A stretch of 64,000 nt of DNA, taken from positions 51,756,760 through 51,820,759 of the forward strand of contig CP136069.1 in the NCBI GenBank assembly GCA_032622095.1, read 5' to 3'. The notes under the pieces are model-generated. The model did no database searches, was not told where the DNA came from, and saw only the letters and a list, made by a program, of their open reading frames with translations. The position numbers were made by a program, and so were the translations under genes. Shown here in pieces: positions 10,436-22,255 of this stretch; the stretch's first letter is position 1, and each line of letters starts with the position of its first letter. Origin of the DNA: Siphonodentalium dalli. Lineage: Eukaryota > Mollusca > Scaphopoda > Gadilida > Siphonodentaliidae.

Positions 10436-11236
10436 TCATTAAACAGGTCCCTTAATAAGAGCATAGCTGTATGTAGCAATAGAATTGAGACTGCTACACT
10501 TTGGGATAAGCCAATACAACATATACCGGTATATACATGATTACATGTACCGGTAGTCCGAGCATTTGATAGTACGGAGGATTTAATTGAAATATTTATC
10601 CAATTCACCGGCCCAAACCATATGGTCGAACCGGTGGCCACAAGCCCATTCCATCGCACAAATTGAACTAGCTGTAAGCATGCAACTATGTAGTTATAAG
10701 CTGACCAATTTGTAGTATTTTGAAGACATACCGTAATCTGCAGTGTTGACACCTACATCCCTGCCATATACTGGTATATTGAGGACATATCACTGGTGTG
10801 AAACCACAGGAGCTTTAATCTTCTATCATGCACTGCACGACTCTCCATATAGCATACCGTATGACCATGTTTATAAAGTACTGCCCACTCGTGTGATGTA
10901 CATGTACCCAGTCCTGGTGTAATAATGTAACATTGATACCGTACATCCATTGATACGAGTAAATTTAAATGTCACTAGCTCAATATAACCTACATAAACT
11001 GAGATATGTGTTTTATGCGTGCATGTTTATATATGTAACTCAAAATTATTCCTTTTATAATTATTTTAATATCAGTATCAGATTGGTTTTTCAATGGACA
11101 CCGGACACAGGAAAACTCGTCGTTTTGAATGTAAAATAAAAATTCCCGGGAGAGTTTGAAGTGAGGTACCGTATATATACACTGTATTTGCAAAAAAGCA
11201 CTGCATTATCCATCATTATCTGTGCATTTACCGGTA
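10436..11236. other. No gene seen; TACATGTA and ACCGGTA words frequent
   Basis: Nothing coding was recognised. The self-complementary words TACATGTA and TACCGGTA recur many times here and on to 11650. Confidence 0.4.
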
Positions 11237-11420
11237 TGACGCAATACGATACGTGTACCGTTATTGTTTGAAATCTACATGTATAGCGGTACACTGGATT
11301 CATGATGAGTCTTTACAGGCCTATAACATGTACATGTGTGACACAATACGATATATGTATTGTTTGAAGTGTACATGTATAGCGGTACACTGGATTCACA
11401 ATGAGTCTTCACAGGCCTAC
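11237..11420. repeat. ~102-bp tandem duplication
   Basis: Two copies start at 11237 and 11339, both with CAATACGAT near the start, then TGTATAGCGGTACACTGGAT and GAGTCTTCACAGGCCTA or its variant. The second copy lacks about a dozen bases after CAATACGATA. Confidence 0.8.
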
Positions 11421-11554
11421 TGTAGTACTATTTAGTAGTAGATCTGTTAATATTGATCAATCTGATGAATATCCTAATATGTAATTAGCCTTTTGGTACA
11501 TTAGTTATTTTTAATTCTATTTAGTATACTGTACATGTACATGTAAATAGTAAT

Positions 11555-11600
11555 GGGACAATTCCATGTGACTGACATAACATTCAAAGAAGCTACAAAT
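11555..11600 (+). mobile_element. Terminal fragment related to the 51466-54641 insertion
   Basis: GGGACAATTCCATGTGACTG then ACATAACATTCAAAGAA closely matches the left end of the large insertion (GGGCAATTCCATGTGACTGA at 51466). This shows that the terminus exists elsewhere as a repeat. Confidence 0.7.
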
Positions 11601-11687
11601 CTTCATGTAACTATAAATCTTACTGCTACATGTACATGTACCGGTAACCAAATGTATGAAAATTTGAATAACAAATCACACATATAC

Positions 11688-12118
11688 TCAATCCGATCAG
11701 AGGGCCCTATATTATACTATTTATTTGGCTTTGGGGGTAAAAATAATTAATTTGAGCTGAGGAACCTACCAATCAACGCTCAGGGTGATCATATATCGAT
11801 ATTTGATGTTTCGTTATTTCTATTCTTTCTGGCCCAGAACACAGTCAAAACTGCATTATTATTACCACTTGATTTTAGAGTTATCCATCCTTATCTGTTT
11901 CAATAGTGTTTTGGTGTACACATCTCGAGCAGATTACGACGTTAAGGGCAATTATTAGTACTCATCTCGAGAAAATAACAAATTTCAAAAATCAATATCT
12001 AATAACTCTGAGCTTTGTTTAATGGGTTCCTTGAATCGAATCAAATATTTTTTACCCCCCAAAGCCCAAGAAATAGTAATATAGGACCCTCTGATCGGAT
12101 TGAGTACTAGTACCTTTA
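11688..12118. mobile_element. TTAA-type MITE D, copy 1
   Basis: Inverted ends ACTCAATCCGATCAGAGGGC (left) and CCCTCTGATCGGATTGAGTA (right) are seen. The right end continues CTAGTACCTTTAA. The interior (CTCGAGATGAGTACT type words, ATGGATAACTCTAAAATCAA in reverse) matches the copy at 18546. No open frame is present. Confidence 0.75.
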
Positions 12119-12172
12119 AGCATAAACCAAGTTTGATCTTTTATTCAATCTTAATGTAAATACATGTATGTA

Positions 12173-13045
12173 CCTCGCTGGACAAAACAAGTTTCCATTG
12201 GCACCGCGGTGTATGTGCAGCTCGGCTGCGGTGTCCAGGGAAGGATCCAGGGCTCTTTTGATACCTGTTACAGGTTTGGGCGCCCAAACTCTGGTGTCCT
12301 AAATGCCCCCAAATTGCAAGTGCATAGTTTTATTAAAGCTGAATTTTCTATATTTTGAAGGAAAATATTATATTATAATTCAACAACATGCAATGCAAAT
12401 CATCAATATACAGTTGATATAGAGTCTTTATTTGCTTAATCAAGTGTCCAGTGAGAAATATTTTAACCCTTTCATGACTGGGGCTTCATGAAATTTTGCA
12501 AAATTCCTGTGCCAATGCATTCTCTTATAGAAATGAGAGCCTCCCATCTAAGGAGCCTCGCATATATAAGATAATACATTGGCCTTTATCGTGACCTTGT
12601 ACATGTAAGCCAGTGCATTTTCTTATGCAGGCTCTTCGGCATATCATGGTCCCAAAACAGGTGTCCCCAAAAAATTCCTGGATCCATCCCTGGCGGTGTC
12701 AGAGTTTGTAACTGCAGTTGAGCACCGCGGCCTAACAGCAAGTACACTGCGGCCTAACAGCAAGTACACTGCGGCCAAACAGCAAGTTCACTGTGGCGAA
12801 AGGCAACTACTAGTACCCTCGCGGTCGAATGGCATGTACACCGTGGTTAGATTTCTGGTTTGTATTGTCTTTTTTCAGTTTGATGAAAGTACACCGTAGA
12901 AACTACATGTACACCATGCCGAATGACAATTACACCACGGCCCAACTGTAGTTAGCTTGTGGAGCTGCGGTGTAGTAGCATTTCGGCCGCGGTGGCAATG
13001 CTAACTGCACCGCAGTTAAGTGGACACTTGTTTTGTCCAGCAGGG
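12173..13045. mobile_element. TIR element C, copy 2, Tc1/mariner-like MITE with TA flanks
   Basis: The ends are CCTCGCTGGACAAAACAAGT and CTTGTTTTGTCCAGCAGGG, flanked by TA at 12171-12172 and 13046-13047. Removing the nested hAT-type MITE leaves about 408 bp. It contains CCGCGG-rich direct repeats (CACTGCGGCCTAACAGCAAG repeated at 12747-12790). The superfamily is inferred only from the TA flank and the TIR. Confidence 0.75.
12236..12692. mobile_element. hAT-type MITE N1, copy 2 (inverted), with 8-bp target duplication
   Basis: The ends CAGGGAAGGATCCAGG and CCTGGATCCATCCCTG are flanked by GCGGTGTC at 12228-12235 and 12693-12700. It is inserted in element C, in opposite orientation to the copy at 7389. 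It contains the CCAATGCATTCTCTTAT foldback word and AACCCTTTCATGACTGGGGC. Confidence 0.88.
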
Positions 13046-14449
13046 TATTTCCACTGTGTTGTTCAAGTAATACTAGTACTTTCACCACAACATGATTGTA
13101 GTTCAGTATTTCTGCAACTGGATAAAAAATAAAAAATTCCCTACCCACCCGGGGGGGGGGGGGTCCAAAAAAATTTCCAGGCATGTATGATCATTTTTAT
13201 TTTTTCCAGACGGGCTATTTTGGACACCCACCCTTTTTTTCCATTTCAGGAATTTTTTTCCGGTGAGTTTTGGACATCCACCCTGTAAATAGTTTATTGC
13301 ATGAAATTTTAATAGAACAGTGCATAATGCAGATAACGATACTACTAGTATTTGAATTTATCATGTAAGAGTGTCTTTAATCAAGAAATGTGTCAACATA
13401 ATCACATTTCTAGTGATAGGCAGATTGCCAAAGTTTTTATTAACATTCATTTTCATAATTTCATAGTACTAGTACAGTGTATATAGTCACATGATCTAGT
13501 CACATAATCACATTTGAGTATTCTACAGACTACATGGAACAACACATTTCAGAATATTTGATATTTTGATATTTGCTATGTCAGGGTTTCCGCTAGGGGG
13601 TAGGGGAATGGGGCCGGTAGCCATCAAGGGCAAAAATCCAGGTAAAAGTAGCCTGTTTTACTTTTAGCACTGGTTGAACTACTTTCGTTATATCGGCCAA
13701 TAGAATCATGTGAGAGTAGAAATGGCAGACTGTTTTGTTACATTTGTGCCCGAGTGCCAAGCTATCAACCCTTATACATGTACCTGAAACTTTAAACTAG
13801 TAAATTTATTAGATATAAATTAATTTACGAAGTAGATGTACAGAACGCCAGTAATTTGGATCCCGAGTTAAACATGCCCATTAATGTTAAAAGACTCAAT
13901 GGAAGAATCAGCAGATATTTTGGATGGATAACATAATCGGAATATATTAAGGCTGATTACATATCTGGCTGACGAGTATTCTTTGTGGGCAGTGGTAAGA
14001 TGCCTTGATGCCCGGTGCGGCTACTCCCACATTTCTCTCTCGCTCTATTACAAAGTTAATAGTATATTTTGCGGTATAAAACATGACAGGTATGATTAAA
14101 ATACTGCTCTTTTGCATAGCATAACCGGGTAACGTAACTACTAGTAACCAGCCTCAAAGGCATAGCTTCTAACGATGTCAGTTCCGATCACTTCATGTTT
14201 CAATTTAACAACGCGTTTAGAGTGTGTACACTCACAAGATATAAAATAAATTCGCCTTTTAAAATTCCTTAGTACTACATGTACATGTATTCCAACAAAA
14301 TTCAGAAGTTTTAAACATCTGTATACTTTATAGACATGCAGTATGTCCTGGGGTATTGCAGGAGGGGAAAACTTGGTGAGGGGAACTGGGCCGTCAAGGG
14401 AACCCCCTGCCGGTATAGCGGAAAACCCTGGCTATGTGATATATCGCTT
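13046..14449. other. No gene seen; decayed repeats
   Basis: A 12-G run lies at 13150-13161. A short segment at 13965-14050 (CGGTGCGGCTACTCCCACAT) resembles the sequence downstream of the 5S-like insert. Otherwise the stretch is AT-rich with no recognisable gene. Confidence 0.4.
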
Positions 14450-14640
14450 GAACCAAATAAAATTGTTTTCATTTGCACCCCCCCCTATATATTCATAAAG
14501 CATTGTTCTACCCGTATATTCCAATCCCGGTATGAGAACATTCAGATATTTTAACCTGAAAAATTGCATAAAACCTAACATCTACATGTAGTGGTCTAAC
14601 TCCAGACAAATGCACACGGCTACATGATGGTATGTCAGCA
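14450..14640 (-). mobile_element. Internal fragment of hAT-type element N2, inverted
   Basis: In reverse complement this matches the internal part of the N2 copies at 36180-36370 and 39660-39850: TTCAGGTTAAAATATCTGAA, then ATACCGGGAATA or its variants, and the GCAAATGAAA word. No ends are preserved. Confidence 0.65.
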
Positions 14641-15485
14641 CTTGAAGGCTAACTGAATGTTTGCAAAGGGGAGGGGGCCTTGTGAGTATGCCCAGTACCA
14701 ACTTTATGAGTAAATACCGTACATGTACATGCACAAGCCCGCCCCCCCCAGGCTTACTGATTGGTGTACATGTATACAGTATGTAAAAGTACCCGTACCA
14801 AGGATTAGGGGTATATAGTGATACATGTACCTCAGTCTGCCTTTCCTTTCGGTGGGTCATTCTGTCTGTCCATAACTATCATTTCACAACACAGCTCAAA
14901 AATGGGAATTCCAATTTGGGTGTCCTTCGGCATGCTGGTGCATGTAGATCAGGATTGTGGATGTCCACATAATGGAGGTTTTGTTCAGACTTTTTCCCAG
15001 AGTTATGGCCCTTTACTGGACTTGTGTAGCGTCCATAACAAACATACTGTATATCAGTGTAACTGGATTTGCAATTTGTGATGCGTTTTTCAATTTCTGC
15101 AAAGCAATTTACAATGAAAAAACATGTATTGGTAGAGAATGCTACCGGTATATAAAATCTACTCTGACCTCTGGCTGTGGATGTCTTTATTATTGGATTT
15201 TGTTGTCTTATGTCGTAGTGTTGGGGGAAAATGTTTTGTCCATTAATAATACCCCCTGCAACGTGGTTGTGGAGAAGGGGGTTTATACTCCAATCAGCTT
15301 GTCTGTGGACATAAATTTGTCTGGAGTTTTTCTCAGCTGTTTTCTGATCATTTTCCATGGAAGTTGGCACAGACATCCACAACATGGGGATCTGCGATTA
15401 TGACATCTGTCAGACTTTTTTTGGTGGAGTTACATCCCCATTTTTCGACTTAGAAAATCTTTCCAAAATGTATAATTTTGTCCTA
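14641..15485. repeat. Dispersed-repeat-like stretch, no gene supported
   Basis: Phrases such as CCAGAGTTATGGCCCTTTAC recur in altered form at 15795, 16918 and 17205, so this looks like decayed copies of one dispersed repeat. Open frames of up to 168 codons overlap on both strands without domain signal. Confidence 0.4.
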
Positions 15486-15490
15486 CATTT

Positions 15491-15730
15491 TTAGCTCAAC
15501 TTTACTTTGTAAAGTTTGAGCTATTGCCATGGCTTGGTATCCGTCGTCCGTGTGTGTGAGGGTGTGTGACTCGTCAACAATTTCCTTTAGCACGGGCTAC
15601 AGGTTGTACCTTTGGTCAGATCATTATGAAATTTGTCATGGTGTTGACAGTATGATAAAGATAGTGACCACTCGTCGTCTGTCTGTGTGTCCATGGACAT
15701 TTATGCATGGTGCTATAACTCAAACATTTT
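15491..15730. repeat. AGCTCAACTT-headed dispersed repeat
   Basis: It starts TTTTAGCTCAACTTTACTTT with an inner inverted repeat AAAGTTTGAGCTATTGCCAT, followed by GGTATCCGTCGTCCGTGTGT. It then runs into one unit of the ~160-bp repeat (GGGCTACAGGTTGTACCTTT). I know this head as a common dispersed sequence of bivalve genomes; that is recollection, not a search. Confidence 0.55.
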
Positions 15731-17845
15731 CTATCTGATCGGAATTTTACATATGAATGTCTGAGCCCAAAAGACAGATCTATTTTTAACTGAGTTATGG
15801 CCCTTTTTCTAAAAAATATTCACTCTATATTAAAAAACAAAACAAATTTTTTTAGATTGAATTCCTTGCTCAATTTATCAAAAAAAAAAACTTTTTTGTT
15901 TAAATAATTAAAAAAAAAAAAAAATTCCAAAATTAACAAAATATGAAAAACTAACACCATTACAACTCTGCCAAGGGTACCCGAGTCAGCACATCAAATT
16001 TTTTTTTAATCGGTAGAAAATACCCGTACATGTATTGTGTTGTGTACTGGTAAATTTGTTTTGAGCGACATTAAACCCAATTCACCAATTCCTTTGGACT
16101 ACTGTAGCTATTAATACAATACGGCTATATGATTTTCAGATGTCTCTTATGCTAATGTGCAGATAAAGAAAGTTATTGTATCTAATTTAAAAAAACAGTT
16201 TCAACAATTCAGATCACATGCTGTTAAAAGTAGACTAGATCATCACTCTACAGATGGTCTGATGTTATTATACAAAAAATGTAAATGTTATTGGTTTAAT
16301 AGTGATACCAGTCTTCAGCATAAACGATGCCTGTGATTTGTTGACCGCTGTGGTGTATAAATAATTCATACCAATGGGTCAGCAGTATGGTATCTTATCT
16401 TGATGGCTGGTGTTGGTAGAATGTGATACATTGTCATTGTAAACTTAAATTGCAATCTCTTGACCAAGCAGACCAAGTAATTATTCCATGGTCACCTTTT
16501 CACATTTAACCCAAGGCTGTGGTGGTGCAGCACATTACAGATCCTGTTCCAGTGCATTATCTTACATACGGTACATGTAAATGCGAGTGACCCATAAATT
16601 CCAATAAGTTGAGTTATGTACATGTATGGTCTATAATAATACGTAACAGTATGCTCTATAATTCAACATCAAAACTCTCCTTTATGTTTCCAATCATAGT
16701 AATTTACTATCGCGAAGGAATGGGTTAACATCTGCCGATCATGATCGGCCTCTCATTTGCTCAATAGGTTTTATGATTGGGGTTAGGGTTTTGTACCTGC
16801 AATGGGAATCTGTTATTTTATTATTTTAACTAAATGTTTACTGACATGTGAACCATCTTAGTGTTTTAAAAAAGGGGGTATCCTTAGTCCCATTGGGACA
16901 GTCACACCTCTAATGTTTACCAGAGTTACGGTCCTTGTTTGAGTTAGAAATTTGTGTCTGAAAGAATATTTAAGCTTGTAACTCGGGGTGTTAATTATAG
17001 GGTGTTCTTGTACGTTTAGCATAGGTTGGTGGAAAGGATCCCCAAATACCAGTTTCATATTTGCCAGTTACAACCCTTCCTTGACTTGGAAATTTGTGAT
17101 TGAGGATTCAGATGGTTCGGAGGTACAGTGTATATGTGGAGACCTTCGTTTGACCCCGTCCTTCACAGGGCAAGTTTTGTCTGCACTCTTTTCGGAGTTA
17201 TAGCCCTTTGCCAGAGTTATGACCTTGTATTAGACTGAGAGATGTTCCCCATTACTTTATTTTCGCTCTAAATAGTAAATACACCCAACCTTGAGTGTTC
17301 CCTGTCTTATATTCCGCTATAGTACAAGAAATCTCAATCATGCCGCGATTATACTGAACAAATGACAGAAATATTTTGATCCGACAAGAGTACATGTAAA
17401 ATCATGTTTACATTATTCATGATTTTCATTAACTCATTTTCAACACTTTGATTCTTGTAAAAGCTCCTGACTTGCTGTAGAAATTCTAAAGCATTTGCCT
17501 AAAGTGATATCTTAACAGTTGTATGTATTTCAATTACTGCTACTGCAAATGAGAATTATGAATATTGAATTGCAATTTCTTTTCATTCCTGGTGGTAGTT
17601 TACCTTTTATTGTGAAAATATGACAGAATATATAACAACAATAGTCACTATAGTCTACACACTGCAAGGTGAGTGAAATTATGAATTATTGACAAAATTG
17701 AAAATCATGTATTTCTATCAACTGGCAATGAGTTTGTGCTATAAATTAGTACACAAGAACTTGAACATGAAATTGTGTGGGACTGGTTGAATTGACCTGC
17801 GATATGATGGATCACATCCACCCTCAAGCTACTTTTGCCATTTAA
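15731..17845. other. No gene seen; AT-rich with repeat scraps
   Basis: A-runs lie at 15880-15925. GAGCGACATTAAACCCAATT at 16063 resembles the 3' end of the SINE-like element at 38430. CAGAGTTA phrases recur near 16918 and 17205. No coding or RNA signal is supported. Confidence 0.4.
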
Positions 17846-18108
17846 CCCTTTCATACTGGTGCAGCATTAAATATAATGTGCCTGTGCACACTCGTATACA
17901 TGCAGATGTATACATGTACAAATATATGCATGTCTCTCATGGTGAGCCTCGCATATAAAAGTGCACTGGTTTACAATGTTAAGGCAAATGTTGTTTGGCC
18001 AATGTCTTTTCTTATATATGCGAGGCTCCCAATGGGAGACTCCCATATATAAGTGTGCATTGGACCAAGTTTTTCGCAAAAATTCATTGAGCTCCAGTCA
18101 TGATAAGG
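17846..18108. mobile_element. TTAA-flanked MITE E
   Basis: The ends CCCTTTCATACTGG and CCAGTCATGATAAGG are inverted and lie between TTAA at 17842-17845 and 18109-18112. A TTAA duplication with CCC termini fits piggyBac-type MITEs. The interior has GCGAGGCTCCCAATGGGAGA and flanking GCATATATAAG foldback words shared with hAT-type N1 and with family F. Confidence 0.78.
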
Positions 18109-18545
18109 TTAATGGCATTTTTCTGATGTGCAGGGGTAGATATGCTTGAGACCCCGTCACAGTTTAATTCACACCAGTTTCTCAGCTTCTGTTATTTTAC
18201 GGAGTTCGAACTCATAGTCCTGATAGATGTACATGTACCGGTAGATGGTGATTTATGAGCTGAGTTTAGAACCACATAATTGGTGGGAGGGGTTCTGGTT
18301 TTGCCCCACCTAACTTTGGTATTCAGTGGAAAATCTGTTGTATAACTAGACCAACAAATGGCCACATTTAAAATATTTCTAACTTTATGAAATTGAGGTA
18401 GCAGTTGTAAAATGATTCAATCATGTGATATTGAAGCCACAGGAATATCCATGTTGGTCGGTTGATAATGGTTTATCGTCATTTCAGCCGCTATGCCATG
18501 TCACAACAGCAGTTTTACTGGTTGAATGACCACATAAATAGTTAA

Positions 18546-18998
18546 AGGTACTCAACCCGTAAAGAGGGTCCCCATCTCAACAGATTCCAACAACAACAAT
18601 CCGATCAGAGGGTCCTATATTACTATTGCTCTGGCAAATATTTGAGTCGAGGAACCCATCAAACAAAGCTCAGAGTTATTAGATATTGATTTTTGAAATT
18701 TGTTATTATTCTCGAGATGAGTACTTATAACTGCCGTAATCTGCTCTGGATGTGTACTCAAAATCTATTCAAACAGACAAGGATGGATAACTCTAAAATC
18801 AAGTGGTAATTTTAACGCAATTTTTACTGAGTTCTGGGCCAGATAGTATTCCCGATAATGAAAAATAATAGATTTCTAAAATCGATATCTAACAAATCTG
18901 AGCTTTGATGGGTGACTTCCTCGACTCGAATCAAATATTTTTGACCCCCGAAGCCATTGAAATAGTAATTGAGAGGAGTTTTATCGGGTTGAGTACCT
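18546..18998. mobile_element. TTAA-type MITE D, copy 2
   Basis: The ends AGGTACTCAACCCG and CGGGTTGAGTACCT are perfect inverted repeats between TTAA at 18542-18545 and 18999-19002. The interior contains a second, inner pair of arms (AATCCGATCAGAGGGTCCTA on the left; its right partner is diverged). TTAA duplications occur in piggyBac and Kolobok elements; no transposase is present. Confidence 0.82.
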
Positions 18999-19029
18999 TT
19001 AATCGCCCAACCCCACCAAACGGGCACCC

Positions 19030-19944
19030 ATGTTGTTCAGCTTTGGTTCGTTAATTAAGCTAGCTTATGTTCATATTAATTTTAGTGTGTCTACTATAAT
19101 AGAAATCTATGAGAAATCCATCGTACCGATAATGACATATGGAGCAGAAATTTGGTCACATGAAAACTTGAAATGTTTTGAAAAACTTGAAATTTGGTTT
19201 TTTAAATTCATGCTGGGCATTAAATCTTCGACACCGACACCATTTCTTTATGGTGAAACCGGTATTTTTCCAATAACAGTCAAAATTAAGACTCGCGCGC
19301 TCTCATAATGGGGCAGGTTACTAACGATGGAATGTCAACGTTTACCTTTAATACTATATTATATTTTATATACTAGGCATTCAAGAAATATTTGCAACAA
19401 CCCATGGATAATTGATATAAAAGAAACCCTGAATAGATTAGGTATGGGATATATATGGAACGACCAATATATTCATAGCCTCAATATTTTTAATGCTTCC
19501 ATAAAACAAAAACTAGAAGATATCTATATCCAAGAATGGAGGGGCTGTACCTCGACATCTAGTAAATATGCCTTCTACAGAATAATCAAACAAGATTTCG
19601 GCAAAGAAAAGTACCTTAGTAGTGTAGACAATAAACTCGTTTCGAGTATTCTGCGAATCAGAACAAGAAACCACCACCTCCCAATTGAAACTGGATCCTG
19701 GAATAAAATAGACTACTCCGAGAGAAAATGTACTTTATGTCTATCAGAACTGGGCGATGAATTTCATGTCATACTGAAATGTCCAGCTTTACATGATCTC
19801 CGACAGAAATATATTCCTTTATATTTCTACCGAAATCCAAACACTATTAAAATGAGAGAACTTTTCAATTCGGGAAAAGGAAGACGAACCACAAATCTGT
19901 CCATATTCATCAGAAGGGTTTTGCCGCTATTTAGGCTCTCCTGA
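19030..19944 (+). pseudogene. 3' part of a non-LTR retrotransposon ORF2, one internal stop
   Basis: A 5'-truncated LINE copy. The frame runs from the end of the reverse transcriptase (YEKSIVPIMTYGAEIW, the thumb boundary) to a C-terminal knuckle C-x2-C-x8-H-x4-C (residues 135-152 counted from the second ATG, within CTLCLSELGDEFHVILKCP). One TAA at 19306-19308 interrupts an otherwise continuous frame. It sits directly before WGRLLT, a position where related proteins have an ordinary residue, so it is a nonsense mutation rather than a gene boundary. Downstream the element continues to about 20175, ending ATAAATTTAAATTGAATTG, a short TTGAA-like tail. The endonuclease and the reverse transcriptase catalytic core are absent. 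Clade not assigned. Confidence 0.88.
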
Positions 19945-20178
19945 GGCTTCCACTGATTAATTTTACCATATCCCTTCATGGGTTGTCGCACTATATATCT
20001 TACAACTAATTTATTGCATATATACATGTATATGTACTACACATAACGCATTATTTTAAATGTATATGCTAGTACAATGCAATCTGCACGCATGCGCACA
20101 TAATTTATCGTATTTATGTATTATGTATTCTCTGTATATCTATATGATGTTGAGCAAATAAATTTAAATTGAATTGAC
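19945..20178 (+). mobile_element. 3' untranslated end of the same LINE copy
   Basis: AT-rich sequence after the stop ends in GCAAATAAATTTAAATTGAA near 20153-20175, like the simple-repeat tails of LINEs. Confidence 0.6.
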
Positions 20179-20349
20179 TGTACATTGCACAAAGAACTTT
20201 TCACACTACATACTGTAGATGTGAACATTTTATATTTATCAGAATGGGTGGAGACACTGGCAGAGTAAAATGTGTTCATTGCTTCGTGGTATGAGTGAAC
20301 ACTTTATAATTTTTCAGCAAAATTACCATGTTACGGTCGAAGTAGCATA

Positions 20350-20790
20350 TTGAGATGTCCTCAACCCAGATTAATCCGAAAATCTGTCCCGAATTTTAGC
20401 TATGACCGTATGACGGTCATATTGGATTTTACTCTTTTCATGACTAAATCACTTGGCACACCCTACAGACCCCATCCATCATTCGATCATCACCAAACTT
20501 CATACGAATACGAGATGAGAGCCATACCTATTTTTCGGAATTTCGTTGAAAAACATGACCACAGCGGCCATCTTGAATTTTCTATTTTATTAACTAAATC
20601 ATTTGGAGCACCCTACAGGTCACATCCCTCATCCCATCATCACTAAATTTCATAATGATCTTCGGGGTCAAAACTGTATGGGATTTCATCAAATTTTCCC
20701 GACATTTCGTTAAAAACATGGCCACCAGCAGCCATCTTGGATTTCAAAGTTGAATCCATCGGCATATCACGCAGCCCGTATTTATTACTT
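20350..20790. repeat. Diverged units of the ~160-bp AAAAACATGG repeat
   Basis: GGATTTTACTCTTTTCATGA, AAAAACATGACCACAGCGGC and CATGGCCACCAGCAGCCATC match the array at 6598-8610. Two to three units are recognisable but more diverged. Confidence 0.75.
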
Positions 20791-21172
20791 GCGCCAGTAC
20801 AAGCTGGACGCAAGTAATGTTTTCGGTCCGCATATCTGTTTATTTGTCTGTTTATCTGTCTTTCCGTGAATATGTTACGTCATACCGGAAGTACATAATG
20901 TAAAGAATGCACATGCGCTAATATGAAATGGTTGCACCAATTGTGAATTAAATCCACGTATATACTTAAATTGCATTGTTATCTGGTTTTATTTTGGTAA
21001 TAAATCGTTCATAAAAGAACAATATTGGAAGATTTCTTTCTGGAAACCGATAAAGACGCCATGACGTCACGACGCACATCAGGACGTCACGGGGCGCGCA
21101 AAACACCAGACATGATTGCGTCGATGTCCACACAGCTGAGACTCATATTACACGATCCATCTGCAATATATA
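20791..21172. other. No gene; hairpin at 20792-20820
   Basis: ACTTGCGCCAGTACAAGCTG followed by GACGCAAGT is an imperfect palindrome of about 29 bp. It is followed by a run of CTGTTTATxTGTCTG words. It may be the start of a decayed repeat. Confidence 0.4.
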
Positions 21173-21605
21173 TCTACTATATATTTTGAGACTTCCGTAT
21201 ATATGTATATGTGTGTGTGTGGGTACTTCATAGAATATTCTTATGTCTGTCGTTCCTAGGAACGGGGGAAATTTTCATCGTGTCAGTTTTTCCGCCCGAT
21301 GTACCTTAAATCATATCTCTTTTAGGGACGGGTACTGCGTGTTGTGTGAAAACAAAAATGCGTGTTGTGTGATTCTTATGTCTGTCGTTCCTAGGAACGG
21401 GGGAATTTTTCATCGGGTCAGTCTTAACCTTCAAACGGTTACCCACAAATTATATATTGTGACCCCGACCTGACCTTGACCTTGAAAATGATCAATTCAA
21501 GGTCAAATCGGTTTAAATATTGAAAAACCAAAAATTAAATTAAAAAAATCATAAAAAATTATCATGTTTCGGACCAACGCCACCAGTGGCGGGCTAACAT
21601 GCTAG
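21173..21605 (+). mobile_element. Non-autonomous Helitron C
   Basis: It begins A|TCTACTATATATTTTGAG. It ends with a hairpin CGCCAC-CA-GTGGCG (around 21577-21592), then GGCTAACATGCTAG|T. TC start, CTAG end, a hairpin about 10 nt before the end and A/T flanks are diagnostic for Helitrons. No helicase is encoded. It contains two copies of GTCGTTCCTAGGAACGGGGG about 130 bp apart. Confidence 0.78.
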
Positions 21606-22255
21606 TCTATTATATATTTTGGGAAATCTGTGTGTCTGTCTGTGTGTCTGTCTGTCTGTGTGTTCGCGATGGACTCGAAAACGGCCGATTTCGATGAAAC
21701 TTGGTATGTGGGGTACTTTCGGCCGGGGAGTGGCATGGGCCTATTAATTTGCCCGTGCGACGTGACGTTGACCTTGAAATCGGGTCATTTCAAGGTCAAA
21801 CGCCCGAGTATCACGTTATTTCGTTGAAAATTAGTGTCTGGGGATACTTTCGTATGGGGAGTGTCGTAAGCCTATTCGTTTGCCAGTGCAACGTGACATT
21901 GACCTTGAAATCGGGTCAATTCAAGGTCAAATCGCGAATTTTTATGGGATTTCGACGAAATTTTATACATAGGTCATAGGGTTACTTTTGTCCACTGAGT
22001 GTTTTGGACGGGTCAAATCGTGACCCGACCTGACCTTGACCTTCAAAATTATCAATTCGAGGTCAAATCGGGTAAAACCGGATGGATTTCGACGGGTACT
22101 TTTGTCGGGTACTTTTGTCCGGGCAGTGTTTTCGACGGGTAAAATCGTGACCCCACCTGACCTTGACCTTCAAATGGATAATTCAAGGTCAAATCGCGCA
22201 ATTCGACGAAAAGCAGAGGGGAAAGAGCCCGGACGAAGTCGTGTCCACATGCTAG
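21606..22255 (+). mobile_element. Non-autonomous Helitron B, copy 1
   Basis: It starts directly after Helitron C with TCTATTATATATTTTGGGAA and ends CCCGGACGAAGTCGTGTCCA then CATGCTAG|T, with a (partly decayed) CCCG/CGGG-type stem. It contains repeated GACCTTGACCTT and TTCAAGGTCAAATCG blocks and a CTGTCTGT microsatellite at the head. Confidence 0.75.

Noticed and set aside
14879-15403. 168- and 148-codon frames on opposite strands
   Set aside because: They overlap each other in dispersed-repeat sequence, with no recognisable domain.
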